DNA from: Thermocrinis sp.
GTDB taxonomy: Bacteria; Aquificota; Aquificia; Aquificales; Aquificaceae
DNA length: 64,000 bases
Direction of reading: 5' to 3'
NCBI GenBank assembly: GCA_028276475.1
Contig: JAPYWH010000001.1
Span: forward strand, 37,060 to 101,059
In this document: piece by piece, positions 9,739-20,737 of the stretch
Layout: every line of letters starts with the position of its first letter
Numbering within the stretch: the first letter of the stretch is position 1
The notes under the pieces: generated by a model
Told to the model about the DNA's origin: nothing
The model's input: the letters and a program-made list of their open reading frames with translations, nothing else
Databases searched by the model: none
Made by a program: the position numbers and the translations under genes

Positions 9739-10308
9739 TTAAATATAACACGGCTCCAAGCTAAAAAGGTCCACCCCGGGCTCTCCAGCCTTTAACCTTT
9801 CGTAGGAAAGTAGCCCACCGTAGGCGGAAAAAGGGAAAAAATCAAGCTGTAGGTCCGCAAAGTCTATAGAATGGCACCTGAGGGCAATGGTGGTGCCCTC
9901 CAAGGGTTCCCCTTTCCAGCGCTTTATGGGACCTATGCCCTCTTGATTTTGAACCCTGTAGATGATATGACTGCTCACCCTCAAAAGGGCGGTTTTCGGT
10001 GCTTGCACAGGCGCATACCTGAGCATCAGACCCAAATTCTCGTAAGTGTATAAAGGCTTTTGGGTCAAAAAGGCTATGGTCTTTAAAAAGGTTATGCCTA
10101 TCCTCAAGGGGGTAGTATAGCCAACACCCACCGAGAGGGCAAAGGCGTCAAAGTCCTCGGGCTTTATACCAATTTTGTTTAAAAGGGTGGGCAAAAGCTC
10201 CAAGCCCTTCTTTTTGCTGTCCTCGTAGTATAGCATTGATAGGTTGCCCTCTTCCACCACAGACAGATTAAAAAAGGAAAAGGAAGTGTCTATGGAGAGA
10301 AGCCTCAT
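9739..10308 (-). CDS. tsaB: tRNA threonylcarbamoyladenosine biosynthesis protein TsaB
   Basis: The 189-residue product begins MRLLSIDTS, the first ASKHA-fold strand, and has SVGVGYTTPLRIGIT, a variant of the family motif GPGSFTGLRIG. TsaB works with TsaD and TsaE to attach threonylcarbamoyl to A37 of ANN-decoding tRNAs and lacks enzyme activity itself. It is shorter than the E. coli protein because the C-terminal part is reduced. Its start overlaps the gatA stop by 4 nt, indicating one transcript with gatA. Confidence 0.85.
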   Translation of the reverse strand: MRLLSIDTSFSFFNLSVVEEGNLSMLYYEDSKKKGLELLPTLLNKIGIKPEDFDAFALSVGVGYTTPLRIGITFLKTIAFLTQKPLYTYENLGLMLRYAPVQAPKTALLRVSSHIIYRVQNQEGIGPIKRWKGEPLEGTTIALRCHSIDFADLQLDFFPFSAYGGLLSYERLKAGEPGVDLFSLEPCYI

Positions 10309-11744
10309 AGAGGGATTTCTTGGTAGTGTTTATAGTGTTCCTCCCAGAGGTAAGAAAGCTTTAAGAGGGTGGATTCGTCAAAGGGTCTGCCTATGAGCTG
10401 TCCGCCCACTGGCAGGCTACTTACCCTTCCTATTGGCACTGAGATGGCTGGCAGTCCCGCCAAATTGACGCTCACTGTAAAGATGTCCGCCAAATACATC
10501 TTTATGGGGTCCTGAGTTCTCTCTCCAAACTTAAAGGCGGTGCTTGGAGAGGTGGGGCATGCGATCACATCTACCTTTTTGAAAGCCTCCTCAAAATCCC
10601 TCTTTATAAGTGCCCTAACCTTCATAGCTTTTAGGTAGTAGGCTTCATAGTATCCGGTGGAGAGGGCAAAGGTGCCCAAAAGAATTCTCCTTTTGACTTC
10701 TGGTCCAAAGCCCTCGTCCCGGGTTTTTGCATACATCTCGTTTATATCCTTTGCCCTTGCCCTATAACCATATCGCACCCCATCGTAACGAGCCAAGTTG
10801 GAACTTGCTTCGCAAGGTGCTATTATGTAGTAGGTAGGTATGGCATACTTGCTGTGGGGCAAAGAGATCTCTTCTATCTCAAAACCAAGCCCTTCATAGA
10901 ATTTTACAAAGTTATCAAAGCACTCTTTAACACCTTCTTCCATTTCAAACTCAAAGAACTCTTTAGGAATGCCGATCTTTAAACCTTTGACTTCCCTTTC
11001 TAACTCCTCGCTGAACTTGGGCACCTCCACCTTGGCACTGGTAGAGTCCTTTGGGTCATACCCGCTAATGATCTCCATCAAAAGGGCTACATCCTTTGTT
11101 CTCCTTCCAAGGGGACCTATCTGGTCCAGGGAGGAGGCAAAGGCTACAAGTCCATAGCGAGATACCCTTCCGTAGGTGGGCTTTAGTCCGATCACACCGC
11201 AAAAGCTGGCGGGCTGTCTGATGGAACCTCCCGTGTCCGAGCCAAGGGACAGTGGGGCAGACAAAACCGCCACCGCCACCGCAGAACCACCGGAAGAACC
11301 TCCGGGAACCCTTTCCAAATCCCAAGGGTTTTTGGTGGGAAAGAAGGCAGAGTATTCAGTGGAGGAGCCCATGGCAAACTCGTCCATGTTGGTCTTTCCC
11401 ACAACAAAGGCACCAGCTTTCTTTAGCCTTTCTATCACAGTGGCATCGTAGGGAGAGATGCAGCCCTCCAAAATCTTTGACGCACAGGTGGTAGGATAGC
11501 CCTCCACGTTTATGTTGTCCTTTATAGCTATGGGGATGCTGTAAAGGGGATAGTCTTCTGGGTTTTTCCCTTCCAACTCCTTGGCTTGCTGTAGGGCTTG
11601 TTCGTAGGTGGGTGTGATGTACGCCCTGACTTTTTCTTCTGTCTGAGAAAACCTCTCATAAAAGGCTTGAACTACCTCGGAGGGCTTGACCTCCTTCCTT
11701 TTCAAGAGTTCAAGCAGTTCAAAGACGGGTTTTTGCCAAAGCAT
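10305..11744 (-). CDS. gatA: Asp/Glu-tRNA amidotransferase subunit A
   Basis: This 479-residue amidase subunit of GatCAB releases ammonia from glutamine to convert misacylated Glu-tRNA(Gln) or Asp-tRNA(Asn). The Ser-cisSer-Lys triad is visible: Lys in IPIAIKDNIN (about 73), cis-Ser in PGGSSGGSAVAVA, and nucleophile Ser in SDTGGSIRQPASFCG. The length is normal. It heads a minus-strand run with tsaB, the HerA-like ATPase and the amidase, with ATG at 11744. gatB and gatC are not in the window. Confidence 0.97.
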   Translation of the reverse strand: MLWQKPVFELLELLKRKEVKPSEVVQAFYERFSQTEEKVRAYITPTYEQALQQAKELEGKNPEDYPLYSIPIAIKDNINVEGYPTTCASKILEGCISPYDATVIERLKKAGAFVVGKTNMDEFAMGSSTEYSAFFPTKNPWDLERVPGGSSGGSAVAVAVLSAPLSLGSDTGGSIRQPASFCGVIGLKPTYGRVSRYGLVAFASSLDQIGPLGRRTKDVALLMEIISGYDPKDSTSAKVEVPKFSEELEREVKGLKIGIPKEFFEFEMEEGVKECFDNFVKFYEGLGFEIEEISLPHSKYAIPTYYIIAPCEASSNLARYDGVRYGYRARAKDINEMYAKTRDEGFGPEVKRRILLGTFALSTGYYEAYYLKAMKVRALIKRDFEEAFKKVDVIACPTSPSTAFKFGERTQDPIKMYLADIFTVSVNLAGLPAISVPIGRVSSLPVGGQLIGRPFDESTLLKLSYLWEEHYKHYQEIPL

Positions 11745-11830
11745 TTACATGTATTTTACCACAGCAAACCCTCTACCCGCCGAGAAGGTTAAGGGCTCTT
11801 GCGTTTTTCACTTAATTGGTCCTTCAACCC

Positions 11831-11891
11831 TTGACAATGATAAAAATCGTTTTAAATTTACTGTCATATTCACGAAAATTTAACAGGAGGT
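11831..11891 (+). promoter_or_regulatory. Promoter region with CRP/FNR-like motif and strong RBS for the CydA-like operon
   Basis: TTGACA at 11831-11836 with TAAATT at 11853-11858 (16-nt spacer) forms a plausible sigma-70 promoter. Overlapping it, TGAT-AAAA-ATCG at 11838-11849 matches the TGAT-N4-ATCA core of CRP/FNR-family sites except for the last base. A strong AGGAGGT Shine-Dalgarno sequence (11886-11892) lies 7 nt before the ATG at 11900 and decides the start. Assignment is by eye; the regulator is unknown. Confidence 0.45.
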
Positions 11892-11899
11892 GTGTAGCC

Positions 11900-13321
11900 A
11901 TGGATGTGTTGGGCTTTTACCCTATGTGGTATGTGCCCGTAGTGGGCAGTGGCCTTGTTATAGCTATAATAGCTGCCATTCACGTAATGGCATCCCACAC
12001 CTCCGTGGGTGCCTCAATCCTTTTGGCATACTTGGCTACAAAAGCCTACAGGGAAAACCAGCCGCAGATCTACGACTACATCAAAAAGTACCTTTTAGGT
12101 CTTCTTGTCTTTTCTTACGTGTCAGGTTCTATAACTGGTCCGGGTATATGGTTTTCTGCAACCGTTGTTAACCCACGGGGTATTTCTGCACTCATTCACA
12201 ACTTTGTGTGGGTGTGGGCTGCGGAGTGGATATGGTTTGTGGCAGAGGTGACCCTTGTGTATATCCTCTTTTATACCTTGGGAAAGATTGATCAGAGAAG
12301 CTGGCTTAGGCTTGCATGGATCTTTGCCTTAGGTTCTTGGGCAACCATGTACATGATAGTGGGAATCCTTTCCTTTATGCTCTCTCCAGGGCACGAAAAA
12401 TGGTTCACCACGGGCAACATACTTGACGCCTTTTACAACAAGAACTATTTCCCCCACCTATTGGAAAGAACGTCTTATATGTTTGCTATAGCCGGTACCG
12501 TAGGCCTTGCCATAGCAGCGCTTATGAAGAAGGACCTTCCGGAGAAAGTCTACAAGGATATAGTCAAAACTCTCTCTTACTGGGGTATTGGTGGTGTTGT
12601 TTTTGGGCTTATGTTCTTTGCGTGGTATGTGTCCACCCTTCCCGAAAGAAGCCATGTGATAATTGAAGGCGTTGTACCCCTCTATTTGAAGCTACCTATA
12701 ATGCTAATTATTCTTGTTGTGCTTGCTCACTTTGTCCTGGCAGCGGTTAGACCGCAGGCTGTAAGGTTCTGGATGGCCTATCCCATATATGCCCTCATAT
12801 TCTTCGCTGGTGTCTATCCTGAGGAGAAGATCAGAGAGACCATAAGAAAACCTTATGTAGCCGGTGAGTTTTTGTGGGTTAACCAGATAATCTCCAGGGA
12901 TGTACCTGCCAAGGGTATAAAGTCTGAAGTTCCCGTTATAGACCAAAAAGGGCTATTGACGGTAAATCCTTTCGTTCCAGAAGGTCTTAAGAAAATAAAT
13001 TCTCAGAACGAGATAATGGCTGGAAAGGCAATCGCAATCCTTCAGTGCTCTGGTTGTCATAATGTAACGGGTTCTACGGGGCTAAGACCCTTTGGACAGA
13101 AATTTGCAGGAATGACAGACCCTAACGCTGTTTATGGCTTTTTGACAAGCTACCTTAGAGACAATCACCCACCTTATATGCCAAAACTTGTAGGCACGGA
13201 TGAAGAGATAAAAGCTCTCTCTGCTTACATAGCCCATATGATCTCTAAGGGTGGTTCTGTTTCTGCAAAGATTGAAGTTACCAATACACCTTCAGAAGCC
13301 AAAAAGGAGGTTCAGCCATGA
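11900..13321 (+). CDS. CydA-related membrane subunit fused to a C-terminal cytochrome c domain
   Basis: The 473-residue protein has about nine membrane helices followed by a mono-heme cytochrome c domain with CSGCH (Cys383, Cys386, His387) and a candidate axial Met in PPYMPKL. The membrane part resembles subunit I of cytochrome bd: a His-rich first helix (IHVMASHTSVGAS), a Glu-containing third helix (AAEWIWFVAEVTLVYI) and a GRQPW-like motif RKPYVAGEFLW. A long quinol-binding Q-loop is not apparent. Cytochrome c-fused, Q-loop-lacking members are known in the bd superfamily (the OR-C group), so electrons may come from cytochrome c. The second gene starts at a 4-nt overlap. Start chosen by the RBS; an in-frame ATG at 11816 lacks one. 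Confidence 0.75.
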   Translation: MDVLGFYPMWYVPVVGSGLVIAIIAAIHVMASHTSVGASILLAYLATKAYRENQPQIYDYIKKYLLGLLVFSYVSGSITGPGIWFSATVVNPRGISALIHNFVWVWAAEWIWFVAEVTLVYILFYTLGKIDQRSWLRLAWIFALGSWATMYMIVGILSFMLSPGHEKWFTTGNILDAFYNKNYFPHLLERTSYMFAIAGTVGLAIAALMKKDLPEKVYKDIVKTLSYWGIGGVVFGLMFFAWYVSTLPERSHVIIEGVVPLYLKLPIMLIILVVLAHFVLAAVRPQAVRFWMAYPIYALIFFAGVYPEEKIRETIRKPYVAGEFLWVNQIISRDVPAKGIKSEVPVIDQKGLLTVNPFVPEGLKKINSQNEIMAGKAIAILQCSGCHNVTGSTGLRPFGQKFAGMTDPNAVYGFLTSYLRDNHPPYMPKLVGTDEEIKALSAYIAHMISKGGSVSAKIEVTNTPSEAKKEVQP

Positions 13322-14613
13322 AAGACATGGTAAGGTGGTTTTTACTGTTCATCCTTTCCTTTATGTTAATAGGCGGAAAGTTGGCGTTTGCTGGTGATGT
13401 GGGAACCATGCTAAAGGCTATGGCTGACCCCGCGGGTGCCCCCTTCTTCCCTGTTGTCATGCAGGTGCTTCAGGTGCTCACATGGATGCTTCATATGATC
13501 TTTGTCTACACATCTATTGGCGGTCTCTTCTTTACTATCTACGGTTTTACAAAAAAGGAAGAAAGGTGGCAAAGACTTGCTAAGGCAACCCTTGAACTTG
13601 CAAAGGTTTCCGTCTCTTTGGCTATAGTTCTTGGGGTCGCTCCACTGCTCTTTTATCAGGTGATCTATGACCCCCTTTGGTACACATCCGCCAACCTTTC
13701 TGCCTGGTGGTATGTCCTCTTTATCGTCTTCCTACTCATAGGTTATTACTTTATATGGGGAGCTTACTTTACAAAGGATAAACCTTCAATGTCCATGATT
13801 ATGTCGGTTATTGGTGTCCTGTTTTTGCTCCTTGTAGGGTTTATCATCCACGTGGTGAACTACCAAGCCCTCTATCCAGAAAAATGGGTAGAGTGGTATA
13901 CAAATGGTGGGAGGGCTATGAACGCGAGCGGATGGAACATATACGCCTTTAATGTGTTCAGGTATTTAGCGTTCTTAGTATTCCCTTCAGTAGCTGTAAC
14001 AGGAGTATTTCTCATGCTTTACAACTGGTACTTCAGAAGCAGGGAGGACATGGACAAAGATTACCTTGACTGGGCTGGAAAGCTGGGAGCACGCTCTGCT
14101 ATGTACGCAGGTATAGGCTGGCTTGTGTCTCACATCCTTTACATATTCACCATACCCGCAGACTGGGGTGTAAAAGGAAGCATCTTTACATGGCTTTCAG
14201 TTTTGGGACTTGTTCTTTGTGCAGGCGTGGTGTTCTCTTCCCAAAAGAACCCAGCCAAGATGGCAATACCTTCTCTCTTAGCTGGGTCTGTAGCCCTATT
14301 GCTAATAGCGGTATTCAGGGAGTACCTTAGAGTTGCCTCAACCGCGAGGTTTGGGTATTCCATATACAGCTACAAGCTGAACTTGGAATTCATGAGCCCA
14401 CTACTCTTTTTGGGAACCCTCCTAACAGGGCTCGTTCTGTATGCCTATGCATGGTGGATGGCTTACCAAGCAGGGAAAACACCCAAAGGTAAAGTTTATG
14501 AAGCTTCCGAGACAGAACACCATCTTGGAGACCTCTCTGTTTTTATAGTCGTTCTGTGGGCTATTGTATTCATAGGTGTAGGGCTCATAGTTGTAGTGAG
14601 AAACTATGGTTAA
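13318..14613 (+). CDS. Second CydA-like multi-spanning subunit of the same complex
   Basis: This 431-residue protein has an N-terminal hydrophobic segment ending KLAFAGD (signal peptide or anchor) and about eight further membrane helices. Residues around 55-75 (MLHMIFVYTSIGGLFFTIYG) parallel the His-bearing first helix of its neighbour, and RFGYSIYSY lies in a late loop, so the two proteins look like distant paralogues rather than CydA plus ordinary CydB. Gene overlap with the upstream cytochrome c-fused subunit (ATGA at 13318-13321) and a terminator right after its stop indicate a two-gene operon. Likely role: partner membrane subunit of a bd-superfamily oxidase; heme content not provable here. 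Confidence 0.65.
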   Translation: MKDMVRWFLLFILSFMLIGGKLAFAGDVGTMLKAMADPAGAPFFPVVMQVLQVLTWMLHMIFVYTSIGGLFFTIYGFTKKEERWQRLAKATLELAKVSVSLAIVLGVAPLLFYQVIYDPLWYTSANLSAWWYVLFIVFLLIGYYFIWGAYFTKDKPSMSMIMSVIGVLFLLLVGFIIHVVNYQALYPEKWVEWYTNGGRAMNASGWNIYAFNVFRYLAFLVFPSVAVTGVFLMLYNWYFRSREDMDKDYLDWAGKLGARSAMYAGIGWLVSHILYIFTIPADWGVKGSIFTWLSVLGLVLCAGVVFSSQKNPAKMAIPSLLAGSVALLLIAVFREYLRVASTARFGYSIYSYKLNLEFMSPLLFLGTLLTGLVLYAYAWWMAYQAGKTPKGKVYEASETEHHLGDLSVFIVVLWAIVFIGVGLIVVVRNYG

Positions 14614-14618
14614 GGCTT

Positions 14619-14646
14619 GCCGGGCTTTTGCCCGGCTTAACTTTTT
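14619..14646 (+). terminator. Intrinsic terminator after the CydA-like operon
   Basis: A perfect 7-bp GC stem, GCCGGGC (14619-14625) and GCCCGGC (14630-14636), with a TTTT loop is followed by a T-run at 14642-14646. It lies 5 nt after the stop at 14613 and just before the convergent fabD stop. Confidence 0.85.
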
Positions 14647-15577
14647 ATAGGGTTTTTTTCACCTTCTCCAAATCCTCCACCTTTTCCACGTTAAAGACCC
14701 TCACTCCGCTTACGGTCTGCTGGACCAACTTTGAAAGCACGTTTTTGGGACCTATCTCCACAAAGGTATCCACTCCCAAGACTTCCACCATGTATTGGAC
14801 GCTTTGAAACCATTTAACGGGAGAAAAGAGCTGACGGTACAGGTTCTCCCTAACTTCATGTGCCATTGTATGTTCCCTTGCGGTGTAGTTTTGCACCAGT
14901 GGAATTGAAAGATTTTTTATGGGCGTTTGGGCGAGCTTTAGTCTAAAGGCATCCGCAGGACCCTTCATCAGGGAGCAGTGGGAGGGCACAGAGACCTTCA
15001 GGAGAATAGCCTTTCCTCCCATCTCCTTGCATATTTCCATAGCCTTTTCAACTGCTGTTTTTTCGCCAGAGATAACTGTTTGCTCGGGAGAATTGTAGTT
15101 GGCTGGTTCCACTACACCGAACTGGCTTGCCTGCTCGCAGGCACTCTCTACCTTCTCCGGTGGTAGCTTTAAAATTGCCGCCATGGTGCCCTTTCCCTCG
15201 GGCACACCCTCCTGCATGAGCTTGCCCCTTATGTGTGCCAAACGGACCGCCTCAAAGAGCTCCACACCACCCGCCACCACCAAAGCGGAATACTCACCCA
15301 AGGAATGCCCCGCCACCACATCGGGCTCAGAAAAGCCGAGCTCCCTCATAACCCTGTATATGGCAATGGAAGTGGTAAGAATAGCAGGCTGTGTGTTTAT
15401 GGTTTTGTTTAGCTCTTCCTCCGGTCCCTTAAAGATAAGGGTAGGGAGGTCGTAGCGCAATGCCTTCTCCGCAGAGTGAAAGGTATCTGTAGCTGTGGGA
15501 AATTCCTTATAAAAATCGTAGCCCATGCCCACATACTGAGAGCCCTGTCCGGGAAAGATGTATGCAAGTTTTCCCAT
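14645..15577 (-). CDS. fabD: Malonyl-CoA:ACP transacylase
   Basis: This 310-residue acyltransferase loads malonate onto acyl carrier protein for fatty acid synthesis. The N-terminal FPGQGSQYVGMG motif, the nucleophile elbow GHSLGEYSA (Ser near residue 91), an Arg in the HIRGKLMQ region and the late catalytic His in VSVPSHCSLM are present, and the length matches the family. No other fab genes are adjacent. It ends next to the intrinsic terminator of the convergent operon. Confidence 0.97.
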   Translation of the reverse strand: MGKLAYIFPGQGSQYVGMGYDFYKEFPTATDTFHSAEKALRYDLPTLIFKGPEEELNKTINTQPAILTTSIAIYRVMRELGFSEPDVVAGHSLGEYSALVVAGGVELFEAVRLAHIRGKLMQEGVPEGKGTMAAILKLPPEKVESACEQASQFGVVEPANYNSPEQTVISGEKTAVEKAMEICKEMGGKAILLKVSVPSHCSLMKGPADAFRLKLAQTPIKNLSIPLVQNYTAREHTMAHEVRENLYRQLFSPVKWFQSVQYMVEVLGVDTFVEIGPKNVLSKLVQQTVSGVRVFNVEKVEDLEKVKKTL

Positions 15578-15608
15578 GGCTTTAAGATTTTAACCCTTTT
15601 CCCTATGC

Positions 15609-15926
15609 TCACAACTTCTTTATTTCCCTTCCCAGCTTTTCCTCCACCGATTGGACCTTGGATACGAGCCTGTTAGATTTGCCCTCTCTGTAATCTATCT
15701 TCATGGTTATGGAGATCCTTGGGCAGTCCTTTTTTAGCTCTTCAAAGCCCCTTTTGAGGACGTCCATCACCTCATCCCAGCTCTCACCCTCAACGATGGT
15801 GCCCATGGGTGTGAGCACGTAGGGTAGCCCAGATTTATCCACCACATCCACCACCCTTGCCACGTACTGGCTTACGCTTTCACCTTTGCCCAAAGGTGTC
15901 ATGCTTACAAAGACAAGGACGCTCAT
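15609..15926 (-). CDS. MTH1187/YkoF-like thiamine-binding family protein
   Basis: The 105-residue protein has the DUF77 pattern: SVLVFVSMTPLGKGESVSQY at the N-terminus, then LPYVLTPMGTIVEGESWDEV and PRISITMKIDYREGK. Family members form ferredoxin-like tetramers and some bind thiamine or its pyrimidine moiety. A role in thiamine binding fits loosely with thiO, about 2.2 kb upstream on the same strand, but this is inference. Confidence 0.8.
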   Translation of the reverse strand: MSVLVFVSMTPLGKGESVSQYVARVVDVVDKSGLPYVLTPMGTIVEGESWDEVMDVLKRGFEELKKDCPRISITMKIDYREGKSNRLVSKVQSVEEKLGREIKKL

Positions 15927-15934
15927 GAAAAAGA

Positions 15935-18133
15935 TTATAAACCAAGCTCCTTTATGATCTCCTCCTTCTTCATCCTCAGAACATCCACCCCAAAGTGCAA
16001 AAAGCCATACATTAAGAGTATCCTATCGTCTATAAGCCTGCCTTTTGCGTTGTTTTCAAGGATTTTAAAGAGTTTTTTGACCTCCTCCTGTGCCTTTGGC
16101 TTTTCTACTTTTCTTTCTGTTATAAGGATCTCCACCATTAGTTCTTTTAAGGGCTTTAGCTTTTCTAAAAGATGGGTGGTTTCTTCAAAGAGGGCGGGAG
16201 GTTTCAAGCCTTCCCATTGTAGTGTGCGCTTTAGTAGGTTTGCCCTGAGATGTCCTATGCCTTTCGCTCCCGCTAGGCTGGACCAATCTTCGCTCAGCCC
16301 AAACTTTACCGAGTGGGCGATCAAAAGAAGTTTTTGGTCATCCCCATGCAAAAAGCGGTTTTTTCTTAACTCCCACAGAAGCTTTAAAAGGTGCAGTGTA
16401 TCTGTGCCAAGATAAGAAAATTCCCCCGGTGGATGGCGCAGGTTGGGATACTTAAAGGTCAGACCCTCCGTATAAAAGAGAAACTGATGGGTGTTGTCCT
16501 CAAGGCAGTTTTGACCACAGCTTACCAGCATGCCTTTAACAAAATGATCATCCTCTTTAAAGCTCTCTCCCTTTTCCACAAAGTCGTAAAGCGTATCAAA
16601 GCGCTTGGTGTAAAGTAAAGGTCTGATAACCGCCAGAGTGGGAAGGCTAATATATTGCCTACGGAGGAACTCCTCCAGCTTGGTGGGAGGTAGCCCGCTT
16701 CTTACACATAATAGCCCTTTAGGTGTCAGGGAATTCCTCTCAAGGTAGGCCCTTTGCCTGAGAAATCTTTCTACATTCTCTATTGTCCTCTTTGACACTT
16801 GACTGAAGGAGTAGAACTTTTCCAAAAACCTTTGGTAGTTAAAGCCTTCATAAAGATAGCCAAGTAGGATAAAAAAGCTTAGCACATCTATGTTTTTTTC
16901 TTCCTGAATGGCTGTCTTAAAACCCTGAGAGAAGGTCTTTGCTATGAGGTCCTCTATAAGGCTTGAACTGCCCCCGTGAATGATCAGATGGGAATAACCC
17001 TTCTCTTTTAGTCCTAACCTTCCTGCCCTGCCTTCCATCTGTAAAATATCCAGCTCGTCGGGTATACACATCCACTTTCTGTTTTTAAAGACCCTTACCA
17101 TTATGAGCACCCTGTCTGCGGGCAGATTTACGCCGTAGGCTAAGGTTTGTGTGGCTATGAGAAGTCGGAGGCTTCCTTCTCTGAACTCACTTTCAATGGC
17201 TTCCCTCTCCTCCTTTGGCACATCCGCGTTATGAAAGGCAATCTCTGGAGGTCTTTCTTCATCCACCTCAAAGGGCAGTGTTTTGTTAAAGATGCCCACC
17301 TTTTCCTTGGCGGCAATTTCTAAGAGCTTCCATCCCAGCTTCTTTTGGGGCACAAAGAGTATGGTCTTCTCGTCGGGCTTGCTAAGCTTCCAAAGGGCAT
17401 CCCAAAGTTTGCAGGGGACTTTGTCCTCCTCGCAGACCTCCATAAATTCTCGCAGGGAGTGGTAGAACCTCTCAAGGGGCACTGGTCTCCACTGGCTCTT
17501 TATTAAAAGCTGTGAAGAGGTCCAAAGGGCGAGCTCCTCCACACCCGGTATGGTGGCAGAAAGTCCAAGAATGAAAATGCCCTCCTTTAGGCAGTATGCC
17601 AAAAGCTCCTCCACCACCCAACGCTTTTTTATTTGATGCACCTCATCCACAACCACCGCAGAGAGCTCCTTTACCCACCGGGCGGAGTTCCTGAAGGCTT
17701 GAACCAAGCTCTCGTAGGTGCATACCACCAGCTCACCGGATGCATCCTTAAAGTTCTCCACCACCCGATCCCCTGTCCTAACATCTACCTTCTTGTAGAA
17801 CCTTCTTAACTCCACCGCCTTTTCATAGACCAGTGCCTTTGTGGGTGCGGTGTATGCCTTTCTTCCTTTGAACTTTTTAAAGAACATATAAGAGAGTAAG
17901 CTCTTGCCCGCGGAGGTGGGCGCAGAGACTATGGCATTGCCCTTTTCGTAGGCGTGATAAAAAAGGGTCTGAAGGGGGTTCAAAAGGGGGTAGGGAATGT
18001 TTGGGTCTATCTCCTGCGATGGGATAAGCTCAAGGCTCCGCTTTTGGGTTTCTCCTTCCCTTCGGAAAACCGCCCTGCCGGAAGGTGGGTTTATGCTAAA
18101 CTGACTTTCTGGCAGGAGGTATATGATCTGCAT
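15935..18133 (-). CDS. Ski2-like superfamily 2 helicase (Hel308-like)
   Basis: The 732-residue protein carries SF2 motifs in order: Q-motif region with LNPLQTLFYH, Walker A SAPTSAGKSLL, motif II VVDEVHQIKK, motif III GLSATIPG, motif V TLAYGVNLPA and motif VI QMEGRAGRLG. The QMEGRAGR form and DEVH box are typical of Ski2/Hel308/Brr2 helicases. The last 300 residues are helical and diverge from Hel308. It could unwind branched DNA or structured RNA; substrate undetermined. It sits 8 nt before the DUF77 gene and 9 nt after thiO. Confidence 0.85.
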   Translation of the reverse strand: MQIIYLLPESQFSINPPSGRAVFRREGETQKRSLELIPSQEIDPNIPYPLLNPLQTLFYHAYEKGNAIVSAPTSAGKSLLSYMFFKKFKGRKAYTAPTKALVYEKAVELRRFYKKVDVRTGDRVVENFKDASGELVVCTYESLVQAFRNSARWVKELSAVVVDEVHQIKKRWVVEELLAYCLKEGIFILGLSATIPGVEELALWTSSQLLIKSQWRPVPLERFYHSLREFMEVCEEDKVPCKLWDALWKLSKPDEKTILFVPQKKLGWKLLEIAAKEKVGIFNKTLPFEVDEERPPEIAFHNADVPKEEREAIESEFREGSLRLLIATQTLAYGVNLPADRVLIMVRVFKNRKWMCIPDELDILQMEGRAGRLGLKEKGYSHLIIHGGSSSLIEDLIAKTFSQGFKTAIQEEKNIDVLSFFILLGYLYEGFNYQRFLEKFYSFSQVSKRTIENVERFLRQRAYLERNSLTPKGLLCVRSGLPPTKLEEFLRRQYISLPTLAVIRPLLYTKRFDTLYDFVEKGESFKEDDHFVKGMLVSCGQNCLEDNTHQFLFYTEGLTFKYPNLRHPPGEFSYLGTDTLHLLKLLWELRKNRFLHGDDQKLLLIAHSVKFGLSEDWSSLAGAKGIGHLRANLLKRTLQWEGLKPPALFEETTHLLEKLKPLKELMVEILITERKVEKPKAQEEVKKLFKILENNAKGRLIDDRILLMYGFLHFGVDVLRMKKEEIIKELGL

Positions 18134-18142
18134 TAAGAATAT

Positions 18143-20649
<2,507 letters not shown>

Positions 20650-20652
20650 CTA

Positions 20653-20734
20653 CCCTCGCAACGGGACAGGGTGAACCCCGCCAGGCCCGAAAGGGAGCAA
20701 CGGTAAGCCTGCCGTCTCGGGTGCGGGGGTTTTT
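20653..20734 (+). ncRNA. ffs: 4.5S signal recognition particle RNA (small bacterial type) and its terminator
   Basis: The conserved SRP core is unmistakable: GTGAACCCCGCCAGGCCCGA, then AAGGGAGCAACGGTAAGCC, forming the GGAA-type tetraloop hairpin with its asymmetric internal loop that binds Ffh. The outer stem pairs CCCTCGCA (20653-20660) with TGCGGGGG (20722-20729), and a T-run at 20730-20734 ends transcription. At about 80 nt it is the short bacterial form without an Alu domain. Confidence 0.95.
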
Positions 20735-20737
20735 CAA

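Noticed and set aside
11816..11899. Upstream start for the CydA-like gene at 11816
   Set aside because: It adds 28 residues without a ribosome site and covers the promoter; the AGGAGGT before 11900 is decisive.
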